Shown one piece after another: positions 23,267 to 32,408 of a stretch of 64,000 nucleotides of DNA; the stretch's first letter is position 1, and the number at the start of each line of letters is the position of its first letter. The stretch spans positions 45,534-109,533 of the forward strand of contig JACZJT010000042.1 of NCBI GenBank assembly GCA_014860445.1. Direction: 5' to 3'. The stretch is from Burkholderiales bacterium (GTDB lineage Bacteria > Pseudomonadota > Gammaproteobacteria > Burkholderiales > SG8-39). The notes beneath the pieces are model-generated. The model was not told the DNA's origin and ran no database searches. It saw only the letters and a program-made list of their open reading frames with translations. Position numbers and translations under genes: made by a program.

Positions 23267-24184
23267 ATGGACAAGGTAACGCAAAGCCTGAGTTTTCTCG
23301 GTATTGCCAAGATCGATCATGAATTCATCGTCCTGCTGCGCATCGTGCTGATCGTGGTGGCGGCGTGGATTGTGCTCGGCGTGACGCGACACCTGATACG
23401 GGCCTTCCGCGTGCGCCTTACCAGCAGAATGGACGATCGCGAACAGGTAAAACGCGCGGAGACGCTGGGCCGCGTATTCCGTTATCTTGCCTCGGTGGTC
23501 GTGATGGTGGTCGCCGTCACCCTGATACTCAGCGAGCTCGGCATTGCCGTGGCGCCCATACTCGGGGCCGCCGGTGTAATCGGCCTGGCAGTGGGTTTCG
23601 GCGCGCAAAGCCTGGTGAAAGACTACTTCGCAGGTTTTTTTATTCTGCTGGAGAACCAGATGCGCCAGGGCGACGTCGTGGATATTGCCGGCAAAGCCGG
23701 CCTGGTCGAGGAGATCACGCTGCGCTACGTGCGCCTGCGCGACTATGACGGCAATGTGCACTTCGTGTCCAACGGCCTGATCACCACCGTGACCAATATG
23801 AGCCGAGGCTATGCGCAGTCGGTGGTGGATGTCGGCGTCGCCTACCGCGAGGACACGGACGAGGCGGTGGCGGTGATGCGCGAGGTCGGTGCGGAATTGC
23901 GTGCCGACAAGGTTTTCGGAGCGAAAATCCTCGACGATCTCGAGGTCGCAGGCGTGGACAAATGGGACGACTCCGCGGTTATCTTGCGCTGCCGTTTCAA
24001 GGTGCAGCCGCTGGAGCAGTGGGGCGTGCGGCGCGAATTCCTGCGCCGCCTGAAGAAGGCGTTCGACGCGCGCGGCATCGAGATCCCGTTCCCGCACCTC
24101 ACCGTTTATGCGGGCGTGGCCAAGGACGGAAGCGCACCGCCGTTCAGCGTGCGTGCTCCGGAAAGCGTTGCAGTACGCGATTGA
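23267..24184 (+). CDS. MscS-family small-conductance mechanosensitive channel
   Basis: This 305-residue protein has three N-terminal transmembrane helices. The pore-lining helix is GAAGVIGLAVGFGAQSLVKDYFAGFFILLE. The beta domain follows, with the signature GDVVDIAGKAGLVEEITLRYVRLRDYDGNVHFVSNG, then the alpha/beta C-terminal part. All are standard for short MscS channels that open on membrane tension and release solutes after osmotic downshock. It directly follows malQ-treY and precedes a glycosidase gene. This supports a role in letting out trehalose or other osmolytes; that functional link is inference. The start is set by the AAAGGAG ribosome site. Confidence 0.93.
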   Translation: MDKVTQSLSFLGIAKIDHEFIVLLRIVLIVVAAWIVLGVTRHLIRAFRVRLTSRMDDREQVKRAETLGRVFRYLASVVVMVVAVTLILSELGIAVAPILGAAGVIGLAVGFGAQSLVKDYFAGFFILLENQMRQGDVVDIAGKAGLVEEITLRYVRLRDYDGNVHFVSNGLITTVTNMSRGYAQSVVDVGVAYREDTDEAVAVMREVGAELRADKVFGAKILDDLEVAGVDKWDDSAVILRCRFKVQPLEQWGVRREFLRRLKKAFDARGIEIPFPHLTVYAGVAKDGSAPPFSVRAPESVAVRD

Positions 24185-24242
24185 GCGCTTGCATGCGAGC
24201 CTTGGTGCGATCGACCCGAATTTCCGTTGTGCAGGCCGCTTA

Positions 24243-25481
24243 ATGCGCGAGCGCAGGGGCACGACTACGCCGGCGGCCTCGGTCGAGGTCGAAGAGGGCG
24301 ACCTGCTGGAAACCTGCCGGCAGAAATCGGTCGAACTGCTGCGGACCAATCTTTCGCCGGGCGGCATTCTTGCCGCGACGCCCGGCGCGCGTGCAGAGTC
24401 GCGCGGCTATGCGGCGATCTTCGGCCGCGACGCGGCGGTATGCGCGATCGGCATGGCGCTCTCGGGGGATGCCGTGCTCGAACGCGAGGCCGCGACGGGC
24501 CTGGTCACGCTCGCCGGGTACCAGGCGAAAAACGGCCAGATTCCGAAATTCGTAGACGTGAGCGGGCACGAGGCGGACTTCTGGTACCTCGGTTGCATCG
24601 ACGCCACGCTGTGGTGGCTGATCGCGCTCGATTTCCTCGACCGGCGCGACCCGGCGCTCGGACTGCGCCAGCGATTCGGACCCGGAATCGCCAAGGCGGT
24701 ACAGTGGCTGGAGGCGCAGGAGCACCAGCGCTTCTTCCTGCTGCAGCAGAACGAGGCGAGCGACTGGGCCGACATCATGCCACGCTCTGGCTTCGTGCTT
24801 TATACGAACGCGCTCTGGTACTGCGTCAAGCAGCGTTACGGGCTTTCGTGCGGCGATGAAACACGCGCGAATTTCAACCAGCTGTTTCACCCGTTCAGCG
24901 CCGACCTGGCCGACTACCGCCGTGCACGGCTGCTCGCGCATTACGCAAAACGCAAGGCGAAAAATCGCGACCTCTATCTGTCGTTTGTCAATTTCTCGTT
25001 TTACGGAGAAGAGGGCGATGTCTTCGGCAATCTGCTCGCCCTGCTGTGCGGTCTTGCCGACGGCGAGGCGGCGCGGCGCACACTGCGCGCGCTGGATCGC
25101 GCCGGAATTGCGGATCCATGGCCGGTGCGCGTCGTGTGCGAGCCGATTCCCGCGGGGAGCTCGATGTGGCGGGCATACATGTCGCGCCACCGCCAGAATC
25201 TGGAGTGGCAGTACCACAACGGCGGCATCTGGCCTTTCGTCGGAGGATTCTGGGTCGTCGCGCTGGTGCGCGCGGGCGCGCGGGATCGCGCCAAGGCCGA
25301 ACTGGTCAAGCTCGCGGGCGCAAACGCGCTGGATGGCTGGGCGTTCAACGAATGGTTGCACGGTCGCACCCTGGCGCCGGGCGGCATGCGCGGCCAGTCC
25401 TGGAACGCGGCCGCTTTTCTGATTGCGCTGGATGCCGTGCGAGGGGGAAGCGGTGGCTTGTTCCAGCCGCGGCAGAACTAA
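24243..25481 (+). CDS. Six-hairpin glycosidase, GDE/GH100-like
   Basis: This 412-residue soluble protein is built of tryptophan- and alanine-rich helices of the (alpha/alpha)6 type. Motifs YAAIFGRDAAVCAIGMAL, GQIPKFVDVSGHEADFWYLG and CIDATLWWLIALDFL resemble amylo-alpha-1,6-glucosidase and neutral-invertase-like proteins. So does the C-terminal WAFNEWLHGRTLAPGGMRGQSWNAAAF. Acidic residues suited to catalysis are present (IDATLWW, NEWLHG), but the exact substrate cannot be read. A debranching or oligosaccharide hydrolase role fits the cluster; invertase is the alternative. ATG 24243 is chosen because the frame upstream runs into mscS. It is the last carbohydrate gene of the cluster. Confidence 0.72.
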   Translation: MRERRGTTTPAASVEVEEGDLLETCRQKSVELLRTNLSPGGILAATPGARAESRGYAAIFGRDAAVCAIGMALSGDAVLEREAATGLVTLAGYQAKNGQIPKFVDVSGHEADFWYLGCIDATLWWLIALDFLDRRDPALGLRQRFGPGIAKAVQWLEAQEHQRFFLLQQNEASDWADIMPRSGFVLYTNALWYCVKQRYGLSCGDETRANFNQLFHPFSADLADYRRARLLAHYAKRKAKNRDLYLSFVNFSFYGEEGDVFGNLLALLCGLADGEAARRTLRALDRAGIADPWPVRVVCEPIPAGSSMWRAYMSRHRQNLEWQYHNGGIWPFVGGFWVVALVRAGARDRAKAELVKLAGANALDGWAFNEWLHGRTLAPGGMRGQSWNAAAFLIALDAVRGGSGGLFQPRQN

Positions 25482-25560
25482 ACAACGGCGCAATCTAATG
25501 GTATCTTAGGTGCAGTTCAGTACGAGTTACACCGGCGGCATGGCATCGTTCGGGGGGACC

Positions 25561-26871
25561 ATGAATCGCTTGCAGCAGACCGGCAAGACCGTGCCGCTCC
25601 ACCGCGGACGGAGACTGGATGAAGACCTCGCCGGGGAGTTCGTGCGCATTCGCGCGCGCAGTCAGGAACTCGCCGCACCGCTTTCGGCCGAAGACGCCTG
25701 CATCCAGTCCATGCCCGATGCGAGCCCGGCCAAGTGGCATCTGGCGCACACCACCTGGTTTTTCGAGACGTTCCTGCTGGAGCGGTTCGAACGCGATTTC
25801 ATGGCGTTTCAACCCGAATACCGGATGCTGTTCAATTCCTATTACAACCAGGTCGGCGAAAAGTATCCGCGGCCGCAGCGCGGCATGCTTACGCGGCCGC
25901 CGCTGGCCGAAATCCAGGAGTATCGACGTGAAGTAGACGCGCGCTTGCTGCGCCTGTTGCAGGAAGTGCCGCTGACTGCGGCGCTGCGCGAACTGCTGAT
26001 ACTCGGGCTGAACCACGAGCAGCAGCACCAGGAGTTGATGCTCACCGACGTGAAGCATCTGCTGTCGCTCAATCCGCTAACCCCCTGTTACCGACAGCGC
26101 GAGCCGCGCGGGCAGGTGCCGAACCCGGGGCCGCCGGCAGCGTTCGAATGGGTCGAGTTCGACGGCGGCGCTGCTGCAATCGGACACCGCGGCGCCGGCT
26201 TTGCATTCGACAACGAATCACCGCGCCACGAGGTGCTGCTGCGGCCGTTTCAACTGGCAGAGCGCCTGGTCACCAACGCGGAATACCGGCAGTTCGTGGA
26301 ACAGGGCGGCTACGCCGACGCGCGGCTCTGGCTTGCGGAAGGTTGGGATTGGTTAAGCCAGAACGCTCTGGCGCAGCCGATCTACTGGCGCAGCGACGAA
26401 TCCGGCTGGAAGGAATTCACGCTCCGGGGCTTGCTGCCGCTCGCGCCTGATCGGCCAGTGGTGCACCTGTCGTATTTCGAGGCCGACGCTTACGCACGCT
26501 GGGCCGGCGCGCGCCTGCCGACCGAAGCCGAGTGGGAGCGTGCCGCGGCTGGCTGCGATGTCGCCGGCCATTTCGCCGATTCCGGCGAATTCCATCCGTG
26601 CGCCGCGCCGGCAGGAACGGGTCTGCGGCAGATGTTCGGCGACGCGTGGGAGTGGACGCAGTCGAGCTACGCGCCCTATCCGGGATTCAGGATTGCCGAA
26701 GGCGCCGTCGGCGAATACAACGGCAAGTTCATGGTCAACCAGTACGTGCTGCGCGGCGGCTCGTGCGCCACACCGGCCGGGCATATACGCAGCAGCTACC
26801 GCAATTTCTTTCCGACGGGTGCGCGCTGGCAGTTTTCCGGAATCCGTCTCGCCCGTGATGGCGGGCGATGA
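25561..26871 (+). CDS. egtB: Ergothioneine biosynthesis protein EgtB (sulfoxide synthase)
   Basis: This 436-residue non-haem iron enzyme joins a thiol donor to hercynine with oxygen. The N-terminal DinB-like domain shows the metal ligands: a His near 60-63 in WHLAHTTWFFE, and His152 and His156 in NHEQQHQELMLTD. The C-terminal formylglycine-generating-enzyme-like domain starts near residue 200. It contains RLPTEAEWERAA, GDAWEWTQSSY and a closing SYRNFFPTGARWQFSGIRLA. ATG 25561 follows a GGGGGGA run; GTG 25510 and ATG 25540 are longer alternatives. EgtD, which makes hercynine, is not in the window. It follows the glucan cluster after about 80 bases and could share its transcript or be independent. 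It converges with the cyclase gene, with 21 bases between. Confidence 0.9.
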   Translation: MNRLQQTGKTVPLHRGRRLDEDLAGEFVRIRARSQELAAPLSAEDACIQSMPDASPAKWHLAHTTWFFETFLLERFERDFMAFQPEYRMLFNSYYNQVGEKYPRPQRGMLTRPPLAEIQEYRREVDARLLRLLQEVPLTAALRELLILGLNHEQQHQELMLTDVKHLLSLNPLTPCYRQREPRGQVPNPGPPAAFEWVEFDGGAAAIGHRGAGFAFDNESPRHEVLLRPFQLAERLVTNAEYRQFVEQGGYADARLWLAEGWDWLSQNALAQPIYWRSDESGWKEFTLRGLLPLAPDRPVVHLSYFEADAYARWAGARLPTEAEWERAAAGCDVAGHFADSGEFHPCAAPAGTGLRQMFGDAWEWTQSSYAPYPGFRIAEGAVGEYNGKFMVNQYVLRGGSCATPAGHIRSSYRNFFPTGARWQFSGIRLARDGGR

Positions 26872-26892
26872 ATCGTTTCGCCGCGTCGCAGC

Positions 26893-28305
26893 TCAGGAAA
26901 TCTCGTACACCGTGATTTCGCTGGCGATGCCGCGCAGCGCATGCTGCTGCGGCACCGGTGTGAGGCCGTTCTCGTCGAGGAGGTGCGCGGCACGCTCGTT
27001 TTCCACCACCGGCCGGGTGGCGAAGATGGAATGCGACTCTGCCAGCGCCTGCACCCGCGCGGCGATATTGACCGTTTGCCCGAAGTAATCGAGCTGGTTG
27101 TTCAGCGTCACGGCGAGGCACGGCCCCTCGTGCAAGCCGATCTTCAGCAACAGGTCTTCGCGGCCGCTGTTCTCGTTCAGCCGGCGCATCGCCTCGCGCA
27201 TGCGCAGCGCAGCGGCCAGCGCTCGATCGGGTGTCGGAAAGCTGGCCATCACCGCATCGCCGATGGTCTTCACCACCGCGCCGGCCTCGGCGGCAACGAC
27301 TTCGTGCAGCACGCCGAAATGCTCCCGCACCATGTCATAGGCGACCAGATCGCCGACCCGCTCGTAGAGGCTGGTCGAGCCCTTCAGGTCGGTGAACAGA
27401 AACGTCAGGCTGGTGATTTTCAGACGCTGGTCGAAGTCCAGCGTGTCGGTGCGGTAGATGTCGCGGAAAGTCTGATTCGTGAGCAAGCGCTTGGCGGTGA
27501 GGCATTTCTTGCGCTTGCCCAGCAGTTCGTGCAAGTCGTCCGAGGCAATGAACACCGCCGGTAGCACGCGCGTGTCGGTGCGGTTTTCCAGCGCCAGGCG
27601 CAGTGGGCCGGGGCGCATTTCAACAGTTCCGGTTGGGGCGCGGAGCTTGTTGAACACCAGTGACAGGTTTTGGCGCTCGCGCGTCGGTTCACCTTTCACG
27701 TCGATGAAGTGCGCCGCATGCGTGACCGGCTCAAACACAATGACGAATTGCGCCGGTAACTGAATTGACAGCAGGGCCTTTTCGCCCGCGGGAAGCTCAA
27801 TTCCATCGATGATGATTTCCTGCAGCAGTTTATCGAAAGTCTCATCATCGGGAAGTTCGACTCCAGAGCTCCAGAACACCTGGCGCGCGTATTCCCACAT
27901 GGGCAGCGAATGCGGATCGTGCGCGGCGATGCGCCGCACGCGCGGGTTCACGGTGAACGCCACTTCGACCATTTCATCGAGGTCGGGTTCGTAGCCCACC
28001 GCGCACAGCGCGCAGGCGTATTCCTCCTTGTGCAAGGTCTTCAGCGTTGCGTTGGAATCGAGCACGCCGCCACAACCCGGGCACAGCACGTTCCACGAAA
28101 GATCGAACAATCCGAGCCGCGCGGCGTGCAGGAAGGCGGCGATGGCGCGCTCCTCGTCCAGCCCGTTGGCGGCGGCAAAATCCAGCACGTTCACGCGGGA
28201 GAGCGCGCGGTCGGATGCCTCGCGCACCAGGCGTTCGATCGCGGCGACGGCGTCGGCATCGGCCGACTGCCGCAGCACGGAAAAGCGGGCTTCGGCTTCG
28301 CTCAT
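26893..28305 (-). CDS. Class III nucleotide cyclase with N-terminal sensory region (DUF5939-like)
   Basis: This 470-residue cytoplasmic protein ends in a class III adenylate/guanylate cyclase domain (about 295-470). The two metal-binding aspartates are visible: Asp306 in FLFTDLKGST and Asp350 in KTIGDAVMASF. The transition-state Asn and Arg are in TVNIAARVQA, and QLDYFG supplies a purine-recognition Asp. This suggests an active adenylate cyclase, though the substrate is not certain. The first 290 residues are not membrane-bound and carry a CPGC...CALC zinc-ribbon pair near 75-102, like proteins annotated DUF5939. It is the last gene of a minus-strand group that also encodes a cNMP-binding protein, so a local signalling pair is plausible. 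The start is ATG 28305. Confidence 0.85.
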   Translation of the reverse strand: MSEAEARFSVLRQSADADAVAAIERLVREASDRALSRVNVLDFAAANGLDEERAIAAFLHAARLGLFDLSWNVLCPGCGGVLDSNATLKTLHKEEYACALCAVGYEPDLDEMVEVAFTVNPRVRRIAAHDPHSLPMWEYARQVFWSSGVELPDDETFDKLLQEIIIDGIELPAGEKALLSIQLPAQFVIVFEPVTHAAHFIDVKGEPTRERQNLSLVFNKLRAPTGTVEMRPGPLRLALENRTDTRVLPAVFIASDDLHELLGKRKKCLTAKRLLTNQTFRDIYRTDTLDFDQRLKITSLTFLFTDLKGSTSLYERVGDLVAYDMVREHFGVLHEVVAAEAGAVVKTIGDAVMASFPTPDRALAAALRMREAMRRLNENSGREDLLLKIGLHEGPCLAVTLNNQLDYFGQTVNIAARVQALAESHSIFATRPVVENERAAHLLDENGLTPVPQQHALRGIASEITVYEIS

Positions 28306-28398
28306 GCGTGGCAGTCTACGCTCAAAAGCGTTTGGGCAGAATCCGCGCCGGTCGAGCTACCCGCCGATGCGTAGCCAAAGCCGGAGAGCGGCAGCCGC

Positions 28399-28439
28399 CT
28401 GCCTCGTCCGGCTTAGTGCGCGCCGGACCGGCAAGGCAG
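28399..28439. repeat. Imperfect stem-loop between cyclase and exported-protein genes
   Basis: GTCCGGC (28406-28412) and GCCGGAC (28422-28428) form a perfect 7-base inverted repeat with a 9-base loop. CTGCCT (28399-28404) and AGGCAG (28434-28439) extend it across a small bulge. There is no following T-run on either strand, so it is not a clear terminator. It may be an operator or an mRNA structure in the 175-base gap ahead of the cyclase. Confidence 0.35.
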
Positions 28440-28480
28440 GAAATGAAGCACGATACGGGGCTTGATTTACGTGGGCGCGC

Positions 28481-29224
28481 CTAAGGTGCCACCGAGAATT
28501 TCACTTCGGCGCTGAGCGAGCCAAGATTGAAATCACCCAGCTTGGGATCCTCGTTGACGTCGCGCGCATGTACGCGCCAGGAATAGGCGCCACCGGGTTG
28601 CAGCAGTCCCGGGGGCAAGGCCAATCGGGGCTTGTCGAGCATGGTAGAGGTGAGGATCAGGCGCTCGCCATCCCAGAGGTCCTTGACGAATACCTGGTAA
28701 TACTTCGCGCCCGGAACGGCGTTCCATTTGAGTTCCTTTGGGAGCGTTACGTTCTCTGCTCCATCGGCCGGGATCAGGTCCCCTGCGCGGGGCAGGCGGC
28801 CCAGGGCGACGTAGTCGCGTGCGCTGAACGTTTCTCCGGCGCGCATGGTGATGCGTGCGGAGTACCAGCCGTCCGCAGCCTTATCCGGCACGGCAATATT
28901 GGCGATGAACACGCGCTTTTCCGGCTTGCCGGGGTTGAGCACCAACCGGTAACGGCGGAGGTCCAGTCTGCCCAACGAGCGATTGCCGGGATCAAACACC
29001 TCGATTTCCCCGATTTCCTTGTAGCGCGTGGTGGAAAACAGCGCCATAAGGAATACCGGCTGGTTCGGCCAGTTGCAGACATGTATGTCGAAGAAGCCTG
29101 CTTCAGTGTGATGCACTGACCCGGCTGCGCCTCCCGCGCCAACCTGTGCCGAAGCCGGGGACAGCCCCGCGGCCAGTACCCAGGCTGCGGTCATGCGCAG
29201 CAATCCCAAGTGCCATTCTTGCAT
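28481..29224 (-). CDS. Exported protein of unknown function with Fn3-like C-terminal region
   Basis: This 247-residue protein has an N-terminal signal peptide ending near SPASAQ (about residue 27), counting from ATG 29224; an internal ATG at residue 11 would also give a signal peptide. The mature part has many short beta-type segments. The C-terminal half contains PADGAENVTLPKELKWNAVPGAKYYQV and YSWRVHARDVNEDP, the pattern of a fibronectin-type sandwich. I do not recognise a family for the first half. It lies 21 bases after the cNMP-binding gene and is probably co-transcribed with it. It would act in the periplasm, so its tie to nucleotide signalling is not obvious. Confidence 0.6.
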   Translation of the reverse strand: MQEWHLGLLRMTAAWVLAAGLSPASAQVGAGGAAGSVHHTEAGFFDIHVCNWPNQPVFLMALFSTTRYKEIGEIEVFDPGNRSLGRLDLRRYRLVLNPGKPEKRVFIANIAVPDKAADGWYSARITMRAGETFSARDYVALGRLPRAGDLIPADGAENVTLPKELKWNAVPGAKYYQVFVKDLWDGERLILTSTMLDKPRLALPPGLLQPGGAYSWRVHARDVNEDPKLGDFNLGSLSAEVKFSVAP

Positions 29225-29245
29225 GGTTCTATTCCCCCTCTATTA

Positions 29246-29695
29246 TCAGTTGCGTCCGCGCGCAATCATTTCGTTGGCGCCACGCAGCCTGTGGCTCAAT
29301 CCTCTCAACAGCCCCAGCAGCAGTTCCGGGTAGCTCACGATCAGCCCGCGCAGCTTGAACTTGTCGAGCGCGAGCAGTTGGGAGTCGACCAGTACGTGCG
29401 CCGTGGCCGAGCGCGGCAGGTCGTCGAAGAGCCCCATCTCACCGAAACAGTCACCCGGCCCCAGCGTGCTGATGAATTCTTTCGCCGCCGGATCCGTGTC
29501 GATCGATATGCCGACTTTGCCTTCGACGATAAGATACATCCGGTCGCTGGGATCACCCAGATCGAACAGTCTTTCTCCTGCGAAGCAGGTCTCCTGCGCC
29601 AATTCCTGCGCAACCACCCGCAGATCATCGGTCGCGACCTCGGAGAAAGTTGCCGTACGCTTGAGTAGAAGCAGCTTATCGAGCAGGTCGCGCAC
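29246..29695 (-). CDS. Stand-alone cyclic-nucleotide-binding domain protein
   Basis: This 149-residue protein is a single Crp-like cNMP-binding beta-roll with no DNA-binding domain. The phosphate-binding cassette FGEMGLFDDLPRSATA has the glycine, Glu and Arg-Ser needed to hold a cyclic nucleotide. GERLFDLGDPSDRMYLIVEG is the usual N-terminal strand pair. Its start lies one base after the stop of the Npt1-like carrier gene. In some bacteria equivalent carrier and cNMP-binding modules are fused, so the protein probably acts on that carrier. A cyclase gene two genes downstream could supply the ligand. Binding to cAMP rather than cGMP is suggested by the Arg-Ser pair but not proven. Confidence 0.85.
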   Translation of the reverse strand: MRDLLDKLLLLKRTATFSEVATDDLRVVAQELAQETCFAGERLFDLGDPSDRMYLIVEGKVGISIDTDPAAKEFISTLGPGDCFGEMGLFDDLPRSATAHVLVDSQLLALDKFKLRGLIVSYPELLLGLLRGLSHRLRGANEMIARGRN

Positions 29696-29696
29696 G

Positions 29697-32399
29697 CTAC
29701 GCAGCTCCCTTCATCAAGCCTCGCCGCGCAAAGCTTGCACAATCCTGCAACCAGGCATCGCGGCCCTGCGCAAAATAATCGACTACGTCTGAAATCGTGC
29801 CGAGCGACGGGCCCGCGGCTTCCACGGATCCGCGTTCGCGCACGCCGCCGCGACCGAAAATGACCCGCAGCGCGGCGGCGATGTCACGCGCGCCCAGATC
29901 TTCCAGGGCTTCGAATGCGCGCGCCTCCTGGCGCGCATCCCTGCTCGCGAGTCCTGCGCGCACCGTGCGCACCAGTTGCCGGTCTTCGAGGCCTTCGAGC
30001 GCGGTGAGCGCGAGCGCCACGATCCTGCCCAGAGATTCGCGCAGAGCGAGCGCCAGCAGTTCCATGCTTTTTTGGCCCTGCGCTTGTTTGCAGGCCTTTT
30101 CCACGAGGCGAAGCGCGCCTGCGATCTGCATCGCAGCGCCGAGCCTGCTGCGCACGAAGGCCTCGAGCCGGCCGCTGGGTACCGGTTGCTTCAGCAGCAG
30201 TTCAACCATTGCGCACTGCGCGCGCGGCGATCCCTCGTTCGCGTCGAGCCAGTCCAGGCTCGTGGCGACGAAGTCCTTGCCATCAAGCTGCTTGAGCACT
30301 TCGAGCGCGGCCTGTACTACGCGCGGATGGCGATCTTCCAGCGCTTGATGGCAGTGTTTGCGGCATTCGCCCGCCGCAAGCTGCAGCGCGCACTGTACTG
30401 CGGCCATGCGCACCGTATGGTCTTCGGCATGTAAAAGTGTCCCGATCAGCGGGGTCAGTGTCGCGGCGTCTACGCTGGCGAATTGCGCCAATCCGAGAAG
30501 CGCGGCGCGTTTGACGCGGTCCTCGGGGTGAACCAGCAGTTTGGCGGCGGCGTCGAACATGGTTTCATCGGGTCGGCGGCGCAGCAGATCGAGTCCTGCG
30601 AGCAGCGACGGGCTCTGCGCGCCGCGCAGCAATTGGTTCCAACGCCGCGTAGCTTCGTCCATCAGTTCCAGCTCGTTGTAGCAATGTACGCCGAGGATGC
30701 CGCAGGCCGTGAGCCGGGGGTTGTCGGACTCCAGGCACACGCGGACATGGCTGCGCGCGACCGCGTCCCTTGCCACGAACAGAATATCCAGTATGGTCGC
30801 CTGCTGGTGCGGATCGGATGTTCTGAGGTAGTCATGGAGCACGGTTTTCTCGGTTTCCGGCAGCTTGGGAACGACCAGGCGTATCAACTGGTCTCGCGTG
30901 CGCAAGCCTGCGCTCTGCAGGCGCTCGAGCACGATGCGCGGTGCCTCTGCCGGGAAAGCATCCATGAGCACCTTTGCGTAGGTGATGCTGATTTGTTCGT
31001 CGGCATGCGCGGCGCCTCGCGCCAGCAACTCGAACAGCTCTCGGTCGCGTCTCGTGTCCAGCGCGCCCATGTGCTCGCGTGGTATGTAGAGTTTCTCGGC
31101 CATGGTCGACAGCACCGCTCCCAGGTAGGCGCGATTCGTCTTGGCCGAATACACCAGATAGGCCAGTGCGGCGAGTGTGCCCGTCGCAGGGAGCATCCAG
31201 TCCGCGTTGCCCAGGCGCAACAGCTGCAGCAGCACGCCTGCTGTCAGGATGCCCAGCGGCAGCACGAGTACCAGAGACAGCGCGCGCGCGCGGCCCTGCA
31301 TGTAATCGGGCAGCGCCTGGAATAGCAGGTTGCGCGAGGGGTTGCGTATTGCCGGCATGATCACGCTCTGGTTGAAGGCCGCAAGCAGCGCCGAGGGCAG
31401 GGTGAAGCTCAAGATCAGGCCGGCGAAGGACGCAAGCGTAGTCAGGGGAAAGACCAGGTTCATCCTCCGCACGCCGAAACGCTGCAGCAGCTTGCCCGAG
31501 AAGAATATCTGCGCCAGCAGGGTGACTGCGCCACCGACGAAGGTGGTCAGCCCGAAGATGATGCCCAGTTCGGTTTCGGTGTGGAAATTGGCGGCATAGA
31601 TGGTCATGACGGAGTAACTCAGCGTGAACACCGCGATCACCATGAACAGCACGCCATAGGAAGAGTAGCGCAGCAGGTCGGATTGGCGCGCAAAACGCAG
31701 CCCCTGCACAAGCTGATCGGCAGCGGCGCGCAAGGCCCCGGATCCGCGTCGCGGCGGATGCGTGTACGGCGAATTGCCGTAGCGTCTGTGCCGCCAGATG
31801 ATCAGCGCGACTGAAGCAGCGCAGATGGTTACCCACAGGAGCAGCACGTCCTTCATCGGCATCAGCACGGACAGTCCGGCAAGCACCAGCCCGCCGCTGA
31901 GCTCGCCGGCCTGGATCCCGGCCAGCGCGAGCGGCAACAGCCGCTTGACCTGGTCCCCGTCGAAATTGGCTCCGAAATACAAGGTTGCGTGCAACAGGAC
32001 AACTTCGGAGATTACCCCGAAGTTCACCAGATAGATCGGAAAAGCAAGGTCGGTTGCGCCGGTGCGCATTAACACCCAGATGATCACCAGCACCGCGGCA
32101 AACACGGCCGCCATGCCGGCGAACAGTTTTTCCGGCGCGATGCGGTCCGCCAACGCCGCATAGCCCAGGCTGGACAGGCCCAGGCACAGGCTCAGCGCAA
32201 GGTAGACATGGGGCAGATAAGCCACGCCGAAATGTTTGAGGAACAATGCGTTTGCCGAACCGCGGCCCAGCGCGAGGCCGAGACCGAGCAGGAAGAACAA
32301 GGCGAGAAAATACGCCAGTGTCCCGCCTTCCCCCTCCCTGATCAGCAGCTCGGACCGAATATAGTCGGCTGCGCTTTGTTTCTTCTGTGGAAATCGCAT
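29697..32399 (-). CDS. Npt1/ATP-ADP-translocase-like MFS carrier with C-terminal HEAT-like repeats
   Basis: This 900-residue protein starts with about 12 transmembrane helices (residues 25-445) resembling NTP/NDP exchange carriers. Evidence includes SANALFLKHFGVAYLPHVY and a second block FGVRRMNLVFPLTTLASFAG. A large cytoplasmic part follows (450-880), made of repeated helical pairs of the HEAT type, such as HPEDRVKRAALLGLAQF and HAEDHTVRMAAVQCALQL. The substrate is unknown; nucleotides are one option from the family. ATG 32399 is preferred because the frame upstream is not protein-like and a TATAAT stands just before it. The adjoining cNMP-binding gene suggests ligand-controlled transport or signalling. 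Confidence 0.8.
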   Translation of the reverse strand: MRFPQKKQSAADYIRSELLIREGEGGTLAYFLALFFLLGLGLALGRGSANALFLKHFGVAYLPHVYLALSLCLGLSSLGYAALADRIAPEKLFAGMAAVFAAVLVIIWVLMRTGATDLAFPIYLVNFGVISEVVLLHATLYFGANFDGDQVKRLLPLALAGIQAGELSGGLVLAGLSVLMPMKDVLLLWVTICAASVALIIWRHRRYGNSPYTHPPRRGSGALRAAADQLVQGLRFARQSDLLRYSSYGVLFMVIAVFTLSYSVMTIYAANFHTETELGIIFGLTTFVGGAVTLLAQIFFSGKLLQRFGVRRMNLVFPLTTLASFAGLILSFTLPSALLAAFNQSVIMPAIRNPSRNLLFQALPDYMQGRARALSLVLVLPLGILTAGVLLQLLRLGNADWMLPATGTLAALAYLVYSAKTNRAYLGAVLSTMAEKLYIPREHMGALDTRRDRELFELLARGAAHADEQISITYAKVLMDAFPAEAPRIVLERLQSAGLRTRDQLIRLVVPKLPETEKTVLHDYLRTSDPHQQATILDILFVARDAVARSHVRVCLESDNPRLTACGILGVHCYNELELMDEATRRWNQLLRGAQSPSLLAGLDLLRRRPDETMFDAAAKLLVHPEDRVKRAALLGLAQFASVDAATLTPLIGTLLHAEDHTVRMAAVQCALQLAAGECRKHCHQALEDRHPRVVQAALEVLKQLDGKDFVATSLDWLDANEGSPRAQCAMVELLLKQPVPSGRLEAFVRSRLGAAMQIAGALRLVEKACKQAQGQKSMELLALALRESLGRIVALALTALEGLEDRQLVRTVRAGLASRDARQEARAFEALEDLGARDIAAALRVIFGRGGVRERGSVEAAGPSLGTISDVVDYFAQGRDAWLQDCASFARRGLMKGAA

Positions 32400-32408
32400 G
32401 CCGCGGGA

